Positions 16,240-24,311 of a stretch of 64,000 nucleotides of DNA are shown here, in pieces. Within the stretch, counting starts at the first letter, position 1. Each line of letters begins with the position of its first letter. Where the stretch lies: assembly GCF_042945595.1 (NCBI RefSeq), contig NZ_CP168493.1, positions 3,100,001 through 3,164,000 on the forward strand, given 5' to 3'. This DNA comes from Psychrobacillus sp042945595. Its GTDB lineage: Bacteria > Bacillota > Bacilli > Bacillales_A > Planococcaceae. The notes beneath the pieces were generated by a model. The model saw only the letters and a program-made list of their open reading frames with translations, ran no database searches and was not told the DNA's origin. Position numbers and translations under genes: made by a program.

Positions 16240-16503
16240 TTATACGAAAGTGAAACCAATTATAAAAATTATTACCGTCACACTAAAGAATGACCAATCA
16301 ACAATTCGTCTTTCTTTTACTGTAAGAAGTTTGGATTCCATAAATCTTAAACTATTTATGATAAAAATAAGTCCAAACATTGTAAGTCCACGTCCCGTGA
16401 TATCATCTATGATTAAAATGTACCTTACACAAGCAATTATTATTAATAAAGTGCCTATATGTCCAATGGCAATATAAAGGTAAAGGTTCTTTTCCCTATC
16501 CAT
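16240..16503 (-). CDS. Small three-helix membrane protein (87 aa)
   Basis: Hydrophobic helices around YIAIGHIGTLLIIIACVRYILI, GLTMFGLIFIINSL and WSFFSVTVIIFIIGFTFV, separated by short charged loops. ATG preceded by GAGAGGAAG. No family recognised. Free-standing unit between repeat copies 8 and 9. Confidence 0.65.
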   Translation of the reverse strand: MDREKNLYLYIAIGHIGTLLIIIACVRYILIIDDITGRGLTMFGLIFIINSLRFMESKLLTVKERRIVDWSFFSVTVIIFIIGFTFV

Positions 16504-16530
16504 CAACTTTCACTTCCTCTCAATTGCAAA

Positions 16531-16569
16531 TCCTTCTTGAAGTAAAGCACTCCGTTAGTTGAAGAAGGA
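16531..16569. repeat. Island palindromic repeat, copy 9
   Basis: TCCTTCTTGAAGTAAAGCAC then TCCGTTAGTTGAAGAAGGA. The outer 8 bp are perfect (TCCTTCTT/AAGAAGGA). Confidence 0.85.
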
Positions 16570-16764
16570 TAAATATCATTTTCATTTTTTAGACCTCTAG
16601 ATTACTATTTCTCTTGTCATAATTAACTCTTTTGACTTCCCTTAAATATACTATCAAAATTTCGTCCATCCCCCATCCAATGAATGAATTACGTTCTTCC
16701 ATGGTAGTTGAAGAACAAAATTAGAAAATGTATTTATGACTTCATTATCACAAGGAAGGAAATG

Positions 16765-17109
16765 TTAATCCGTTGTATTTTCAATTTCCGATTTTCTATT
16801 TTTATGTTCCATACTCCATTCGTGCATTGAATCTAAAGTCGGCTTCAATGTCATTCCATACTCAGTTATAGAATATTCCACTTTAGGTGGGACTTCACGA
16901 TATACCTTTCGACTTATGATCCCCTCCTCCTCTAGTTCTCGTAATTGATTTGTTAGCATTTTGGGGGTAATGCCGACAAGTGCTTTTTTTAATTCTCCAT
17001 ATCTCATTGTGCCTTCCCACATTAGATACAATAAGATGGTGGGCTTCCATTTCCCAATCAAGATGGAAAGAGCATCGTGTACTTTACAATTTTCAGGTAT
17101 TATTTTCAT
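16765..17109 (-). CDS. HxlR-family transcriptional regulator
   Basis: A 114-aa winged-helix DNA-binding protein: CKVHDALSILIGKWKPTILLYLM, RYGELKKALVGITPKMLTNQLRELEEEGIISR and the wing YREVPPKVEYSITEYG. The conserved N-terminal Cys used by YodB/HypR-like redox sensors is present (residue 8 from this start). ATG at 17107-17109 chosen over an upstream TTG because GGAGG lies 5 nt before it. Divergent from the pirin gene, with a perfect inverted repeat between them. It probably controls the pirin-FMN reductase unit in response to electrophiles or quinones. Confidence 0.88.
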   Translation of the reverse strand: MKIIPENCKVHDALSILIGKWKPTILLYLMWEGTMRYGELKKALVGITPKMLTNQLRELEEEGIISRKVYREVPPKVEYSITEYGMTLKPTLDSMHEWSMEHKNRKSEIENTTD

Positions 17110-17120
17110 CTTTACCTCCA

Positions 17121-17142
17121 ATAGTATCTTTTTGTATACTAT
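17121..17142. promoter_or_regulatory. Putative HxlR operator
   Basis: ATAGTAT, 8-nt spacer, ATACTAT: a perfect 7-bp inverted repeat just upstream of the regulator start and in front of pirin. Confidence 0.55.
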
Positions 17143-17214
17143 ATTACTTCAAAGTGCATACTTACATTATTGATTATAAGGGTTTATGATGAATATGAAA
17201 AGGGGGCAAATAAT

Positions 17215-18072
17215 ATGAATACCGACAATATTAAACGTCGTGAAATAAAAAAAGTATGGACAGTAACCGAACAAAAAAATAGCAATATTCATACCGCAAG
17301 TCCTATCCTTGAACCTGGCAACTGGGTAGATTATGACCCATTCTTTTTACTAATGGAAGATAAATTTCAAAAAGGAGCATTTAGTGAACATCCTCATCGT
17401 GGTATGGAGACCATAACATTTATCCTTGACGGAAAACTTACTCATTATGACAATGCTACGGGGGAGGGTGGAATCCTAGAAAAAGGGGACTTCCAATTTA
17501 TGACTGCTGGCAGAGGAGTGATTCATAATGAATCACCACTTGACGGTGAAACAGCTCATATTCTTCAGCTTTGGGTTAATCTACCTCGTAAATATAAAAT
17601 GGTAAAACCCCGTTATCAAAATATGTACGCAAAAGATATGCCTGTTAGACAAGAGAACGGTGCCTTAATTCGAGTATATTCAGGTTCTTCTGGAGATACT
17701 GTATCGAACACCCTGAATTACGCACCTGTCACGTTTGTAGAAATGGTGTTGGAAGAAGGAGCATCCATTAGTCAAGACCTTCCTGGCACCTATAATGGCT
17801 ATATTTATGTATTAGAAGGAAGCGGAACATTTGGTGAAAATAAAGTTGAGGGGAAAAAAGGGCAAGCAATGTGGCTAGGCTCCGCAAATGATGGGGAAAT
17901 GAGCAGTATTAACATTTCTGCAAACGAAAAATTACGACTTGTTCTTTTTGCAGGTGAACCTCTCAGAGAACCTGTTGTAGCAAAGGGACCTTTCGTAATG
18001 AATTCAGAAGAAGAAATACAACAGGCTTATCAGGATTATCGGGATGGTAAATTCGTAACTCCAGTAGATTAA
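17215..18072 (+). CDS. Pirin-family bicupin protein
   Basis: A 285-aa protein. The N-terminal cupin has the metal-binding motif EHPHRGMETITFILDGKLTHYD and then GRGVIHNESP, as in YhhW/YhaK-type pirins. The C-terminal cupin is weaker (GYIYVLEGSGTFGENKVEG). Several bacterial pirins are quercetin dioxygenases. The ATG at 17215 was chosen because AAAAGGGGG lies 8 nt upstream; the longer reading from 17170 lacks a site. It is followed 82 bp later by an FMN reductase, forming a likely quinone or redox-stress unit under the divergent HxlR regulator. Confidence 0.9.
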   Translation: MNTDNIKRREIKKVWTVTEQKNSNIHTASPILEPGNWVDYDPFFLLMEDKFQKGAFSEHPHRGMETITFILDGKLTHYDNATGEGGILEKGDFQFMTAGRGVIHNESPLDGETAHILQLWVNLPRKYKMVKPRYQNMYAKDMPVRQENGALIRVYSGSSGDTVSNTLNYAPVTFVEMVLEEGASISQDLPGTYNGYIYVLEGSGTFGENKVEGKKGQAMWLGSANDGEMSSINISANEKLRLVLFAGEPLREPVVAKGPFVMNSEEEIQQAYQDYRDGKFVTPVD

Positions 18073-18153
18073 AGATTTATGGAAATAGTTGAATGAATTT
18101 GATTAACTCTTCAACGAACAAATAAAATAAAGATAATTAAAGGAGCAAATAAA

Positions 18154-18690
18154 ATGTTGAAAATTGGGATTGTTTTAGGTAGTACACGTGAAGGACGGGT
18201 TAGTCCACAAGTAGGGAAATGGGTAAAAGAACTAGCAGACAAACGCGGAGACGCTTCATATGAAATCATTGACATCGCAGACTTCAAATTACCACTATTA
18301 GGAGAACCAGGTGGCGATGCATCAGGCGCAGCAGCTTGGTCAGCGAGCATTAATGGTTGTGACGGATTTGTATTCATTGTTCAGGAATACAACCACTCGA
18401 TCACAGGTGCATTAAAAAATGCTTTAGATTACTTACGTGAAGAGTGGAATAACAAAGCTGCTGGTATCGTATCATACGGTTCAGTTGGTGGTGCACGTGC
18501 TGCAGAGCATTTACGCGGTATTTTAAGTGAATTACTTGTAGCACATGTCCGTGTACATCCTGCGTTATCACTATTTACTGACTTCGAAAACGGTACAGTA
18601 TTCAAACCAGCTGAAGTGCAAGCAGCTTCTGTAAACCAAATGTTAGACCAAGTTATCCCTTGGACAACTGCATTGAAAACAATTCGCTAA
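18154..18690 (+). CDS. NADPH-dependent FMN/quinone reductase
   Basis: A 178-aa flavodoxin-fold reductase. GIVLGSTREGRVSPQVGKWV is the FMN phosphate loop, PLLGEPGGDASG follows, and EYNHSITGALKNALDYL is the family signature. GSVGGARAAEHLR is the second FMN-binding stretch. It reduces quinones or chromate-like acceptors with NADPH. AAAGGAG precedes the ATG. Likely co-transcribed with pirin and ended by a strong terminator. Confidence 0.92.
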   Translation: MLKIGIVLGSTREGRVSPQVGKWVKELADKRGDASYEIIDIADFKLPLLGEPGGDASGAAAWSASINGCDGFVFIVQEYNHSITGALKNALDYLREEWNNKAAGIVSYGSVGGARAAEHLRGILSELLVAHVRVHPALSLFTDFENGTVFKPAEVQAASVNQMLDQVIPWTTALKTIR

Positions 18691-18702
18691 TAAAATTGAA
18701 GG

Positions 18703-18738
18703 CAATATGTGCAAATCAAGTGCACATATTGTTTTTTT
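18703..18738 (+). terminator. Terminator after the FMN reductase
   Basis: CAATATGTGCA / TGCACATATTG stem (11 bp) followed by seven T. Confidence 0.92.
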
Positions 18739-18828
18739 AAATAAGAAAGTATAAGTTTTTTTATCAGTGTCTAGGCATTCGCGCCAGCCGCTCGAGGTCG
18801 CTTCGATCCCTCAGGCGAAAGTGGTGGA

Positions 18829-19027
18829 GCTATGTTTGCGTTAGGGTTACTTACCCCACTTGCAGGCATTGTGATTGCTGGAACAATGGTAGGAGGGATT
18901 TTAAAAGTTCACGGACCAAATGGTTACTGGATTACAAAGGATGGATATGAATACTGTATTAGTTGTAGCAATTGGTGTAGCTCTTACGGGAGCAGGACAA
19001 TATTCACTCGATGCTATTTTATTTTAA
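18829..19027 (+). pseudogene. Decayed doxX-family membrane protein
   Basis: FALGLLTPLAGIVIAGTMVGGILKVHGPNGYWITKDGYEY matches the second half of DoxX-type four-helix membrane proteins. Right after YEY the frame breaks. The continuation is in another frame: TVLVVVAIGVALTGAGQYSLDAILF, ending at the TAA at 19025-19027. The 5' half is gone. The sequence just before (about 18774-18828, with CGCTCGAGGTCGCTTCGATC) is much richer in GC than its surroundings, marking a junction. DoxX genes often travel with pirin and HxlR genes, so this was probably part of the same unit. Confidence 0.8.
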
Positions 19028-19170
19028 ATTATTCCCATTTTTAACGGAAAATGTTTTAAATTCAAGGAATTATACGCTCAGAAGCTATTGCTGAACGTTT
19101 GTTGTGAAACCATCATTAAGCATTTCTATATTGGTTAAAACGTCTTTATATGGGACAGGCAGCGACATTC

Positions 19171-19219
19171 TTTATTCAACTAAACTGCTGCTTTAGTTTA
19201 AGTGTAACATTTCACAAAG
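19171..19219. repeat. Island palindromic repeat, copy 10 (extended)
   Basis: TTTATTCAACTAAACTGCTG then CTTTAGTTTAAG and the extension TGTAACATTTCACAAAG. Confidence 0.8.
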
Positions 19220-19283
19220 CATATCTGAGATCAACTTAATGTTTTGGACATAAAAATAGACCATCCAAATGATGGTCATATTT

Positions 19284-19310
19284 TGCTAAAGCACCCGTTA
19301 CTTGAAGAAG
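19284..19310. repeat. Island palindromic repeat, copy 11
   Basis: TGCTAAAGCACCCGTTACTT then GAAGAAG. Confidence 0.7.
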
Positions 19311-19383
19311 CACCTTCTCTCATTATGGTCGTAATGTGCATCTTAGTATAGTTTTCTTCATACGCTTACTTGAGGTGAATAAA

Positions 19384-19518
19384 ATGGAATTACTTTCTGA
19401 AAAGGATGCATTGAACTGGATACTTTACGTTCTTTACTTTGGATTTCCTATTCTAATAGCAATAAATTTAGGTATATTAATAACTTTAATCCAATTAAAG
19501 AGAAGAAATAAAAGATAA
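19384..19518 (+). CDS. Small single-helix membrane protein (44 aa)
   Basis: ATG preceded by GAGGTG. Begins MELLSEKDALNWILYVLYFG and continues with a hydrophobic stretch (FPILIAINLGILITLIQL) to a basic tail, KRRNKR. The sequence before this ATG in the same frame lacks a ribosome binding site. Unknown family. One-gene unit between repeat copies 11 and 12. Confidence 0.55.
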   Translation: MELLSEKDALNWILYVLYFGFPILIAINLGILITLIQLKRRNKR

Positions 19519-19555
19519 AATATAACCCTAGAGGAACAGAGTAATTGTTCTTTCT

Positions 19556-19584
19556 CTTATTGAAGTAAAGCACCCATTAGTGAA
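19556..19584. repeat. Island palindromic repeat, copy 12
   Basis: CTTATTGAAGTAAAGCACCC then ATTAGTGAA. Confidence 0.7.
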
Positions 19585-19606
19585 AAAATTGCGATAAAAT
19601 AAAATG

Positions 19607-19819
19607 TTAATTTACCGATTTATTACTTACTGCTTTATTTCCAAATTTCCTAATAAAGAAAAAAGTAAAAGCAATAATTGCACCCACAATTATTCCAATT
19701 ACACTTAAGTTTATTCCCGTACCAGTTGTAATACCATCTGTACGAAAAGAACCATTAGCAAATATAGATACGATAACAATAATAAAACCAAACCATTCAA
19801 AACCCTTATTTTTCACCAT
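19607..19819 (-). CDS. Small two-helix membrane protein (70 aa)
   Basis: The ATG at 19817-19819 follows GGGGGAG by 7 nt, which is better than the longer reading. MVKNKGFEWFGFIIVIVSIF is the first helix. A short Gly/Thr-rich loop (TDGITTGTGIN) leads to a second helix, LSVIGIIVGAIIAFTFFFI, and a basic tail. No family recognised. Repeats lie on both sides. Confidence 0.6.
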   Translation of the reverse strand: MVKNKGFEWFGFIIVIVSIFANGSFRTDGITTGTGINLSVIGIIVGAIIAFTFFFIRKFGNKAVSNKSVN

Positions 19820-19890
19820 TTCAAATCTCCCCCTTACATACAAATTATAACATCATTCAAATTTTTCAAATAGTTATACTTGTTAATCCC

Positions 19891-19930
19891 TTGTTCAACT
19901 AAACTACCCCGTTAGTTTAATAAGAAAAAG
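19891..19930. repeat. Island palindromic repeat, copy 13
   Basis: TTGTTCAACTAAACTACCCC then GTTAGTTTAATAAGAAAAAG. The tail AATAAGAAAAAGAG is shared with copy 16. Confidence 0.8.
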
Positions 19931-19958
19931 AGTTCCCTATGGTAACCCTACGATATTT

Positions 19959-20000
19959 TACTAAAGCACTCCGTTACTTTAAGTGTAATCCTTCACAAAG
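19959..20000. repeat. Island palindromic repeat, copy 14 (extended)
   Basis: TACTAAAGCACTCCGTTACT then TTAAGTGTAATCCTTCACAA, the same extension as copies 5, 10 and 17. Confidence 0.8.
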
Positions 20001-20387
20001 ATTGGGTAGCCTTTATTTTTAAACCAGATTTGACCGATTTTTCTTTGTCCTCTAGCCCCACGGTTTAAATATGGAAATCACGAATATCAATGCTAGATAA
20101 ATGAACTGGATAATAACTCCAATTAAAAATTGAATACTGTTTATAAGAAACACAGGATCATGCAGTGCACTCATCCCTTTTTCCGTTGTTATGGTGACCG
20201 CCTTTAATGTCCAAAAATACATTCCAATTAGACACCATTCTAACTCACAACTTTAGGATGAACCCTACCATGACGTTAGCTTTGCCTAACTCTTACAAGT
20301 TTAGTGAGACTAACGGCAAGCTATTTTGCATTTTCTAATTGGTGTATAATAGTGTAAAGAAATTTTATACTAACGGAGGGTAATGAA
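20001..20387. other. Non-coding leader of the next gene
   Basis: No gene accepted. A hairpin (TAGCTTTGCC at about 20277 with GGCAAGCTA at about 20315) encloses TTAGTGAGACTAAC. A perfect TATAAT at 20345-20350 lies 38 bp before the next ATG, without a convincing -35 box. Confidence 0.45.
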
Positions 20388-20780
20388 ATGAAGATTTTGT
20401 TTGATGAAACATACACTTCAAATGACGGAAAGTATACAAGCAGGAATATTTGGTATGGATATGCTGATATATCTGTTGATGGTCAGCATGGAAAAACCAT
20501 TAAGCTTAATGAAGATTTTATGGTTCAATTATGCGAATTAATAAAAAATGACTTATCTAAGAATGCAGCAAATGTGCCTACTCAAACTAACTGGTATTTC
20601 TATGGAAGTGCCGTAACTAAGGACGCTATTGGAGACAATATCCGTCCGACAATTATGGTTCGTGAGAAGTCTGACGAGTTTACAACTAATTTTAATATCA
20701 GTGACCACGATTTTGCTGTAAATATTGATGCTATTCTGTTGTTTAGGGCGGATTTTGAAAAACGTTTAGCAAGTCATTGA
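20388..20780 (+). CDS. Hypothetical protein (130 aa)
   Basis: Strong GGAGG site 8 nt before the ATG. Soluble, no signal or membrane helix; begins MKILFDETYTSNDGKYTSRN and has a central WYFYGSAVTKDAIGDNIRPT. No motif or family recognised. It has a leader hairpin and its own -10 box, so it is probably a single-gene cargo unit. Confidence 0.65.
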   Translation: MKILFDETYTSNDGKYTSRNIWYGYADISVDGQHGKTIKLNEDFMVQLCELIKNDLSKNAANVPTQTNWYFYGSAVTKDAIGDNIRPTIMVREKSDEFTTNFNISDHDFAVNIDAILLFRADFEKRLASH

Positions 20781-20918
20781 TGAATAATATCAGTATAAGC
20801 ATATTCAAACTATTTGAGGGGATGATTTCATAATGAATTCATTCTCCTTTTTCATGTGGTGGGAGTCTTTTTGTGTGGAGGAAAAGGACATTTAATAATA
20901 CAGATTGTGAATAATAGC

Positions 20919-20950
20919 ACTTAAATTAACCTGCACCGTTAGTTGAACAA
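20919..20950. repeat. Island palindromic repeat, copy 15
   Basis: ACTTAAATTAACCTGCACCG then TTAGTTGAACAA. Confidence 0.75.
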
Positions 20951-21040
20951 CGTTATAGTTTATTTAAAGTTCACGTTAATTCCCCATATTGTTTCTTTGA
21001 ATTGCTTCTACCAATTAAGAAAATTCAAGTTAATTTTTCT

Positions 21041-21454
21041 TTAGTTATTCAAATAGCTACAAAGTTCAATTAAAGTTCCATCAGTTGATGCGGGATTAAC
21101 ATAAATGAGCCTTCTTCCACGCGTGTTAGTACGTAGTGTGTCCTCTAGAAAACGAACTCCTTTTTTACTAGCCTCGAGTATTGCTTTGTCCAAATCGTCA
21201 ACTCGATATGCAATATGATGCACCCCTTTTCCTCGTTGCTTTATAAACCGAGCCATTGGAGAGTTCTTGTTGGTTGGTTCCAGTAATTCAATTACTTTAT
21301 CATTGGTTCTGACAACAGCAACGTGTACTTCAACACCAGGTGTATCACTTGTATAACGGTCCTCTAATAATCCGTTTAATACATTAAGATAAAAGGGAAG
21401 AGCATCATCAATACTTCTAACAGCAATTCCAACATGATCTAAAACATATTCCAA
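21041..21454 (-). CDS. Methylmalonyl-CoA epimerase-like VOC protein
   Basis: A 137-aa vicinal-oxygen-chelate protein that by similarity epimerises (2R)/(2S)-methylmalonyl-CoA. LDHVGIAVRSIDDALPFYLN carries the first metal-binding His, KGVHHIAYRVDDLDKAI the second and LIELC the closing Glu. These give the two-beta-alpha-beta fold of the family (length about 135). The start is the TTG at 21452-21454, directly served by GGAGG; the upstream TTG lacks a site. No methylmalonyl-CoA mutase is in the window, so its metabolic partner must be elsewhere, or it acts on another acyl-CoA. Confidence 0.82.
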   Translation of the reverse strand: MEYVLDHVGIAVRSIDDALPFYLNVLNGLLEDRYTSDTPGVEVHVAVVRTNDKVIELLEPTNKNSPMARFIKQRGKGVHHIAYRVDDLDKAILEASKKGVRFLEDTLRTNTRGRRLIYVNPASTDGTLIELCSYLNN

Positions 21455-21506
21455 TTTAGTTCCTCCGTTCAATATTATTATCCTTCACCCTCAAAAAAAT
21501 CATTTT

Positions 21507-21546
21507 GTTCCACTATCCTGCTGCTTTAGATTAATAAGAAAAAGAG
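21507..21546. repeat. Island palindromic repeat, copy 16 (decayed left arm)
   Basis: TTCCACTATCCTGCTGCTTT then AGATTAATAAGAAAAAGAGC; the tail matches copy 13. Confidence 0.65.
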
Positions 21547-21627
21547 CCACCTATGTAGCTCAATGATCTATAATTTTATCCTTGTTAAATGAAGTATTAA
21601 GAAAAATATATTATGCCTTCTATCATT

Positions 21628-22089
21628 TTAATCTATTTTCGCTATTTTCTCCCAATCTTCAAAGGACAACTTTTCTGTAATATGTTTTAAATTATTTGGA
21701 ACTTCAACATAACACATCAATTCTAAACTGTTTCCATCTGGGTCATTAAAATAAACTGAGGCATTCCCTTGATGTGGTCGAATAAATGGTTCAATAGATT
21801 TTCTACCCCCAAATGGCACACCCTCAACTTTGATAGAATCTAACCATTTTAAAGACTCTTTTAAATCTTCATATGAAACTTGAAAAGCAATGTGTCGTAA
21901 AGAAGGGTGGTATGGAGTTTGATACTCATTCCCTTCCCACAAACCCAACCAGCTTTTACCTTCTTCAATCCAAAAGAAAGCAGTGTCTTCATCACGCCAA
22001 GCCATTTTCAAACCCAATTTCTTATAAAATTCCAATGAAATGTCTAAATTTTTCACTGGCAAATGTGCTTCATATAAGCCTTTTATCAA
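21628..22089 (-). CDS. VOC-family (glyoxalase/bleomycin-resistance-like) protein
   Basis: About 153 aa with a glyoxalase fold: LYEAHLPVKNLDISLEFYKKLGL (first metal His), PSLRHIAFQV (second His) and VYFNDPDGNSLELMCY (terminal Glu). These are the metal ligands of fosfomycin thiol-transferases and glyoxalases, but the length and the C-terminal helix (KLSFEDWEKIAKI) do not single out FosB. A thiol-dependent detoxification role is an inference. TTG at 22087-22089 preferred because AGAGGTG lies just before it. Confidence 0.75.
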   Translation of the reverse strand: MIKGLYEAHLPVKNLDISLEFYKKLGLKMAWRDEDTAFFWIEEGKSWLGLWEGNEYQTPYHPSLRHIAFQVSYEDLKESLKWLDSIKVEGVPFGGRKSIEPFIRPHQGNASVYFNDPDGNSLELMCYVEVPNNLKHITEKLSFEDWEKIAKID

Positions 22090-22194
22090 ATATAACACCT
22101 CTTTTTGAATGATTACATTAATAGTATCAATTTTTTAAATATTCCACCTCATCCGAAGGTCTAATGTGTTATTTAATTATGCTCTTTATTAGAT

Positions 22195-22244
22195 TCCTTC
22201 TTCAACTAACCTGCTGCGTTAGTTGAAGTGAACACTTTCACAAT
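22195..22244. repeat. Island palindromic repeat, copy 17 (perfect core, extended)
   Basis: CTTCAACTAAC, 7-nt spacer CTGCTGC, GTTAGTTGAAG, then TGAACACTTTCACAATC. Confidence 0.9.
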
Positions 22245-22441
22245 CTTATATTTATTTTAACATAAATATCCAGTTATATATATATAGGGTAGTTGTCATA
22301 ATTCCATTTTACGAAAAATCAACCTTACCTTTAACATAGCCTATTAAAATGTCAGTACTCAATGTTTAAGAAACCTCTATTAATTTCAATCTTCCTATTT
22401 ATTTTACAACAAAATTGATTTTTTAAAGCAAAATAAAGTAC

Positions 22442-24311
22442 TTATTGTATTTTACGGATAATCTTCGGAAAGCTACGTAGAGACATTTCTTCTTCAGTAA
22501 TGTTCATTTCTTCCTTCAGCTTTTTATTGAGGGGAATATTTTCTAACCCATAAGTATCTAACACTTCTTTTAATGCTATCTTCAAAACATCTTCTTTTTT
22601 CAATTTCGTATTTCTACCATTAAACTTCACAGCTTCGATAATATCTTTCTTAGTAGTCCATCCACGCTCATTTACTTGCTTTAAAATTACTCGATGAAGT
22701 TCCATTACGTTTTCATCATGTGAATCAGAAATAACCTTCCCTTTATCTTGAGGGAAACATCTTTCTGCCTCTTCCTTACCAAAACTTCTGTATATCCCTT
22801 CAAATGTGACTGTTTTTATTGAAAGACCACTATCTAACCAGGCTGCCGCAAAATCTTCCATATCACTTAACTGCTCCATATTTAAAATTGGAAACTCATA
22901 TACTGAACTGCGATAAGCATAGTTATTTTCTTTCTTTTTCTGTTCTAGCTTCTTTAAGAGTCCTTCTTCAATTTCACTATTATCCAACTTTTTCATAAAC
23001 CCTAAAATCGTAAATAAGTTTATCTTACGTCCCATGCTAGATTTACCGATACACAATTCCTTTGCAAATGTTTCAACTTTATGGAATGCGATGTTACGAA
23101 TAGCTTTTTCATCATTTATATTATTGCTAACATATGACAAAAGCTGTACTAATGCACCTAAACTTTTACCTCGTGTTAATAGTTTATACAAGTTCGGATA
23201 TTCATCTATTAACATATCAGATGCAAGATAATCAATATACTGAAAGTATCGTTGTTTGTGCTCTTCAATCGCTTCTGCATTAACATTTGTAATTTCATAT
23301 ACACTGCAAAGGAATGTTAAGGCTTCTTCTCTTGTTGATTGTTGAATTTGCGCAGTTACGTTAATAATAGAACCTAAAAATGGAGAACTACTTGAGAAGC
23401 ACTTGTATAACCAATGCCCAGTACCACTTGATACTATATATAGATGCACTTGGATTTAGCTCATCATGGAAGATATCATTAAATGATTTATAATTGTAAA
23501 TACCTAAGTACTCTGGCAGACTCATTTGCTTTAAAAAGTCTTCAAATTTTGATTGCTTCAACGTTCTAGGCTCAATACTTACTAACTCTTTCATACCTTG
23601 TACATCTTTGTTTTTGATTAGTTCAATATTAGAAGTACTAAGTATTTTAGGTTTAGATTTTCGAGTATTTTTCTTTTTGGGCGAAGCAGGGGGTTTGGGG
23701 TGGGATATAGAGAGATTATTCTTTTTGTCCCACTTAAGGGATTCAGTAATACAAAACTTACTATTTAATCTATTTGTCTCTTTAATCCAATACACTTCTC
23801 GACCACCATAAAATATTCTGCTTCCATCTTTGCAAGCCTTATCTACTTGCGGATATTTTGCAAAAAGATACCTAATAACACTTTTAAATTCTGTATACTT
23901 CGTTATGACTGAATCAAGAAAAAATACAACTCTAAACTTATGTAAGGCTTCTGAATGACTAAAAGATGTATATAAAAAAGCAGCGTTTGAACGAATAAAC
24001 TCATCGTTCAATGCTGCTTTTAATGTAAATCCATCATCAAAATCTAGTGCTATTACTTGTTGAGAGTGCCAATTATTAATTGAACGCCTAAGTACACCAT
24101 TTTTTTCAGTTAATGTACCTGCCATAAACGCCCTACCCCTACCAACTTCATCTGCCAATTGTTTAATAGTCACTGTTGTTAAACCATAAGCAATACGATA
24201 GTTAATACCTTTCGCATCATCATTGCTTGGTTTTTGACTAAAATATTTTCTATCAAACATAACCTTTACTGTAAAATCTTCTGTTGCTTGTACCTCATTT
24301 GTTTTTTGCAT
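22442..24311 (-). pseudogene. Frameshifted primase-like replication gene
   Basis: Two overlapping reading frames that read as one gene of about 620 codons. The first (to 23388) has an archaeo-eukaryotic-primase look: HSQQVIALDFDDGF, TSFSHSEALHKFRVVFFLD and KDGSRIFYGG. It then runs into FHDELNPSAS, typical of a CHC2-like zinc-finger region. The second frame resumes with IVSSGTGHWLYKCFSSSSPFLGS and continues to 22442. The break lies in a TATATATA tract around 23440-23450; two bases more or one fewer would restore the frame. It probably initiates replication of the mobile element. It may be dead, or switched on by slippage. Confidence 0.7.
23693..23750 (+). repeat. 58-bp exact direct repeat, copy A (inside the primase-like gene)
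   Basis: Begins GTTTGGGGTGGGATATAGAG and ends GGGATTCAGTAAT. Identical to 24790-24847 in the same orientation. Flanks are unrelated. Confidence 0.92.

Larger units (their letters stand above)
19028..19383. other. Non-coding gap with two island repeats
   Basis: No gene seen. Contains repeat copies 10 and 11 and a GACCATC/GATGGTC hairpin at 19259-19276 like the one beside copy 4, here without a T run. Confidence 0.5.

Noticed and set aside
6735..22244. Integron attC sites
   Set aside because: The repeats are palindromic and bound single genes, but they do not fit the RYYYAAC...GTTRRRY boxes and no IntI-type integrase is present.
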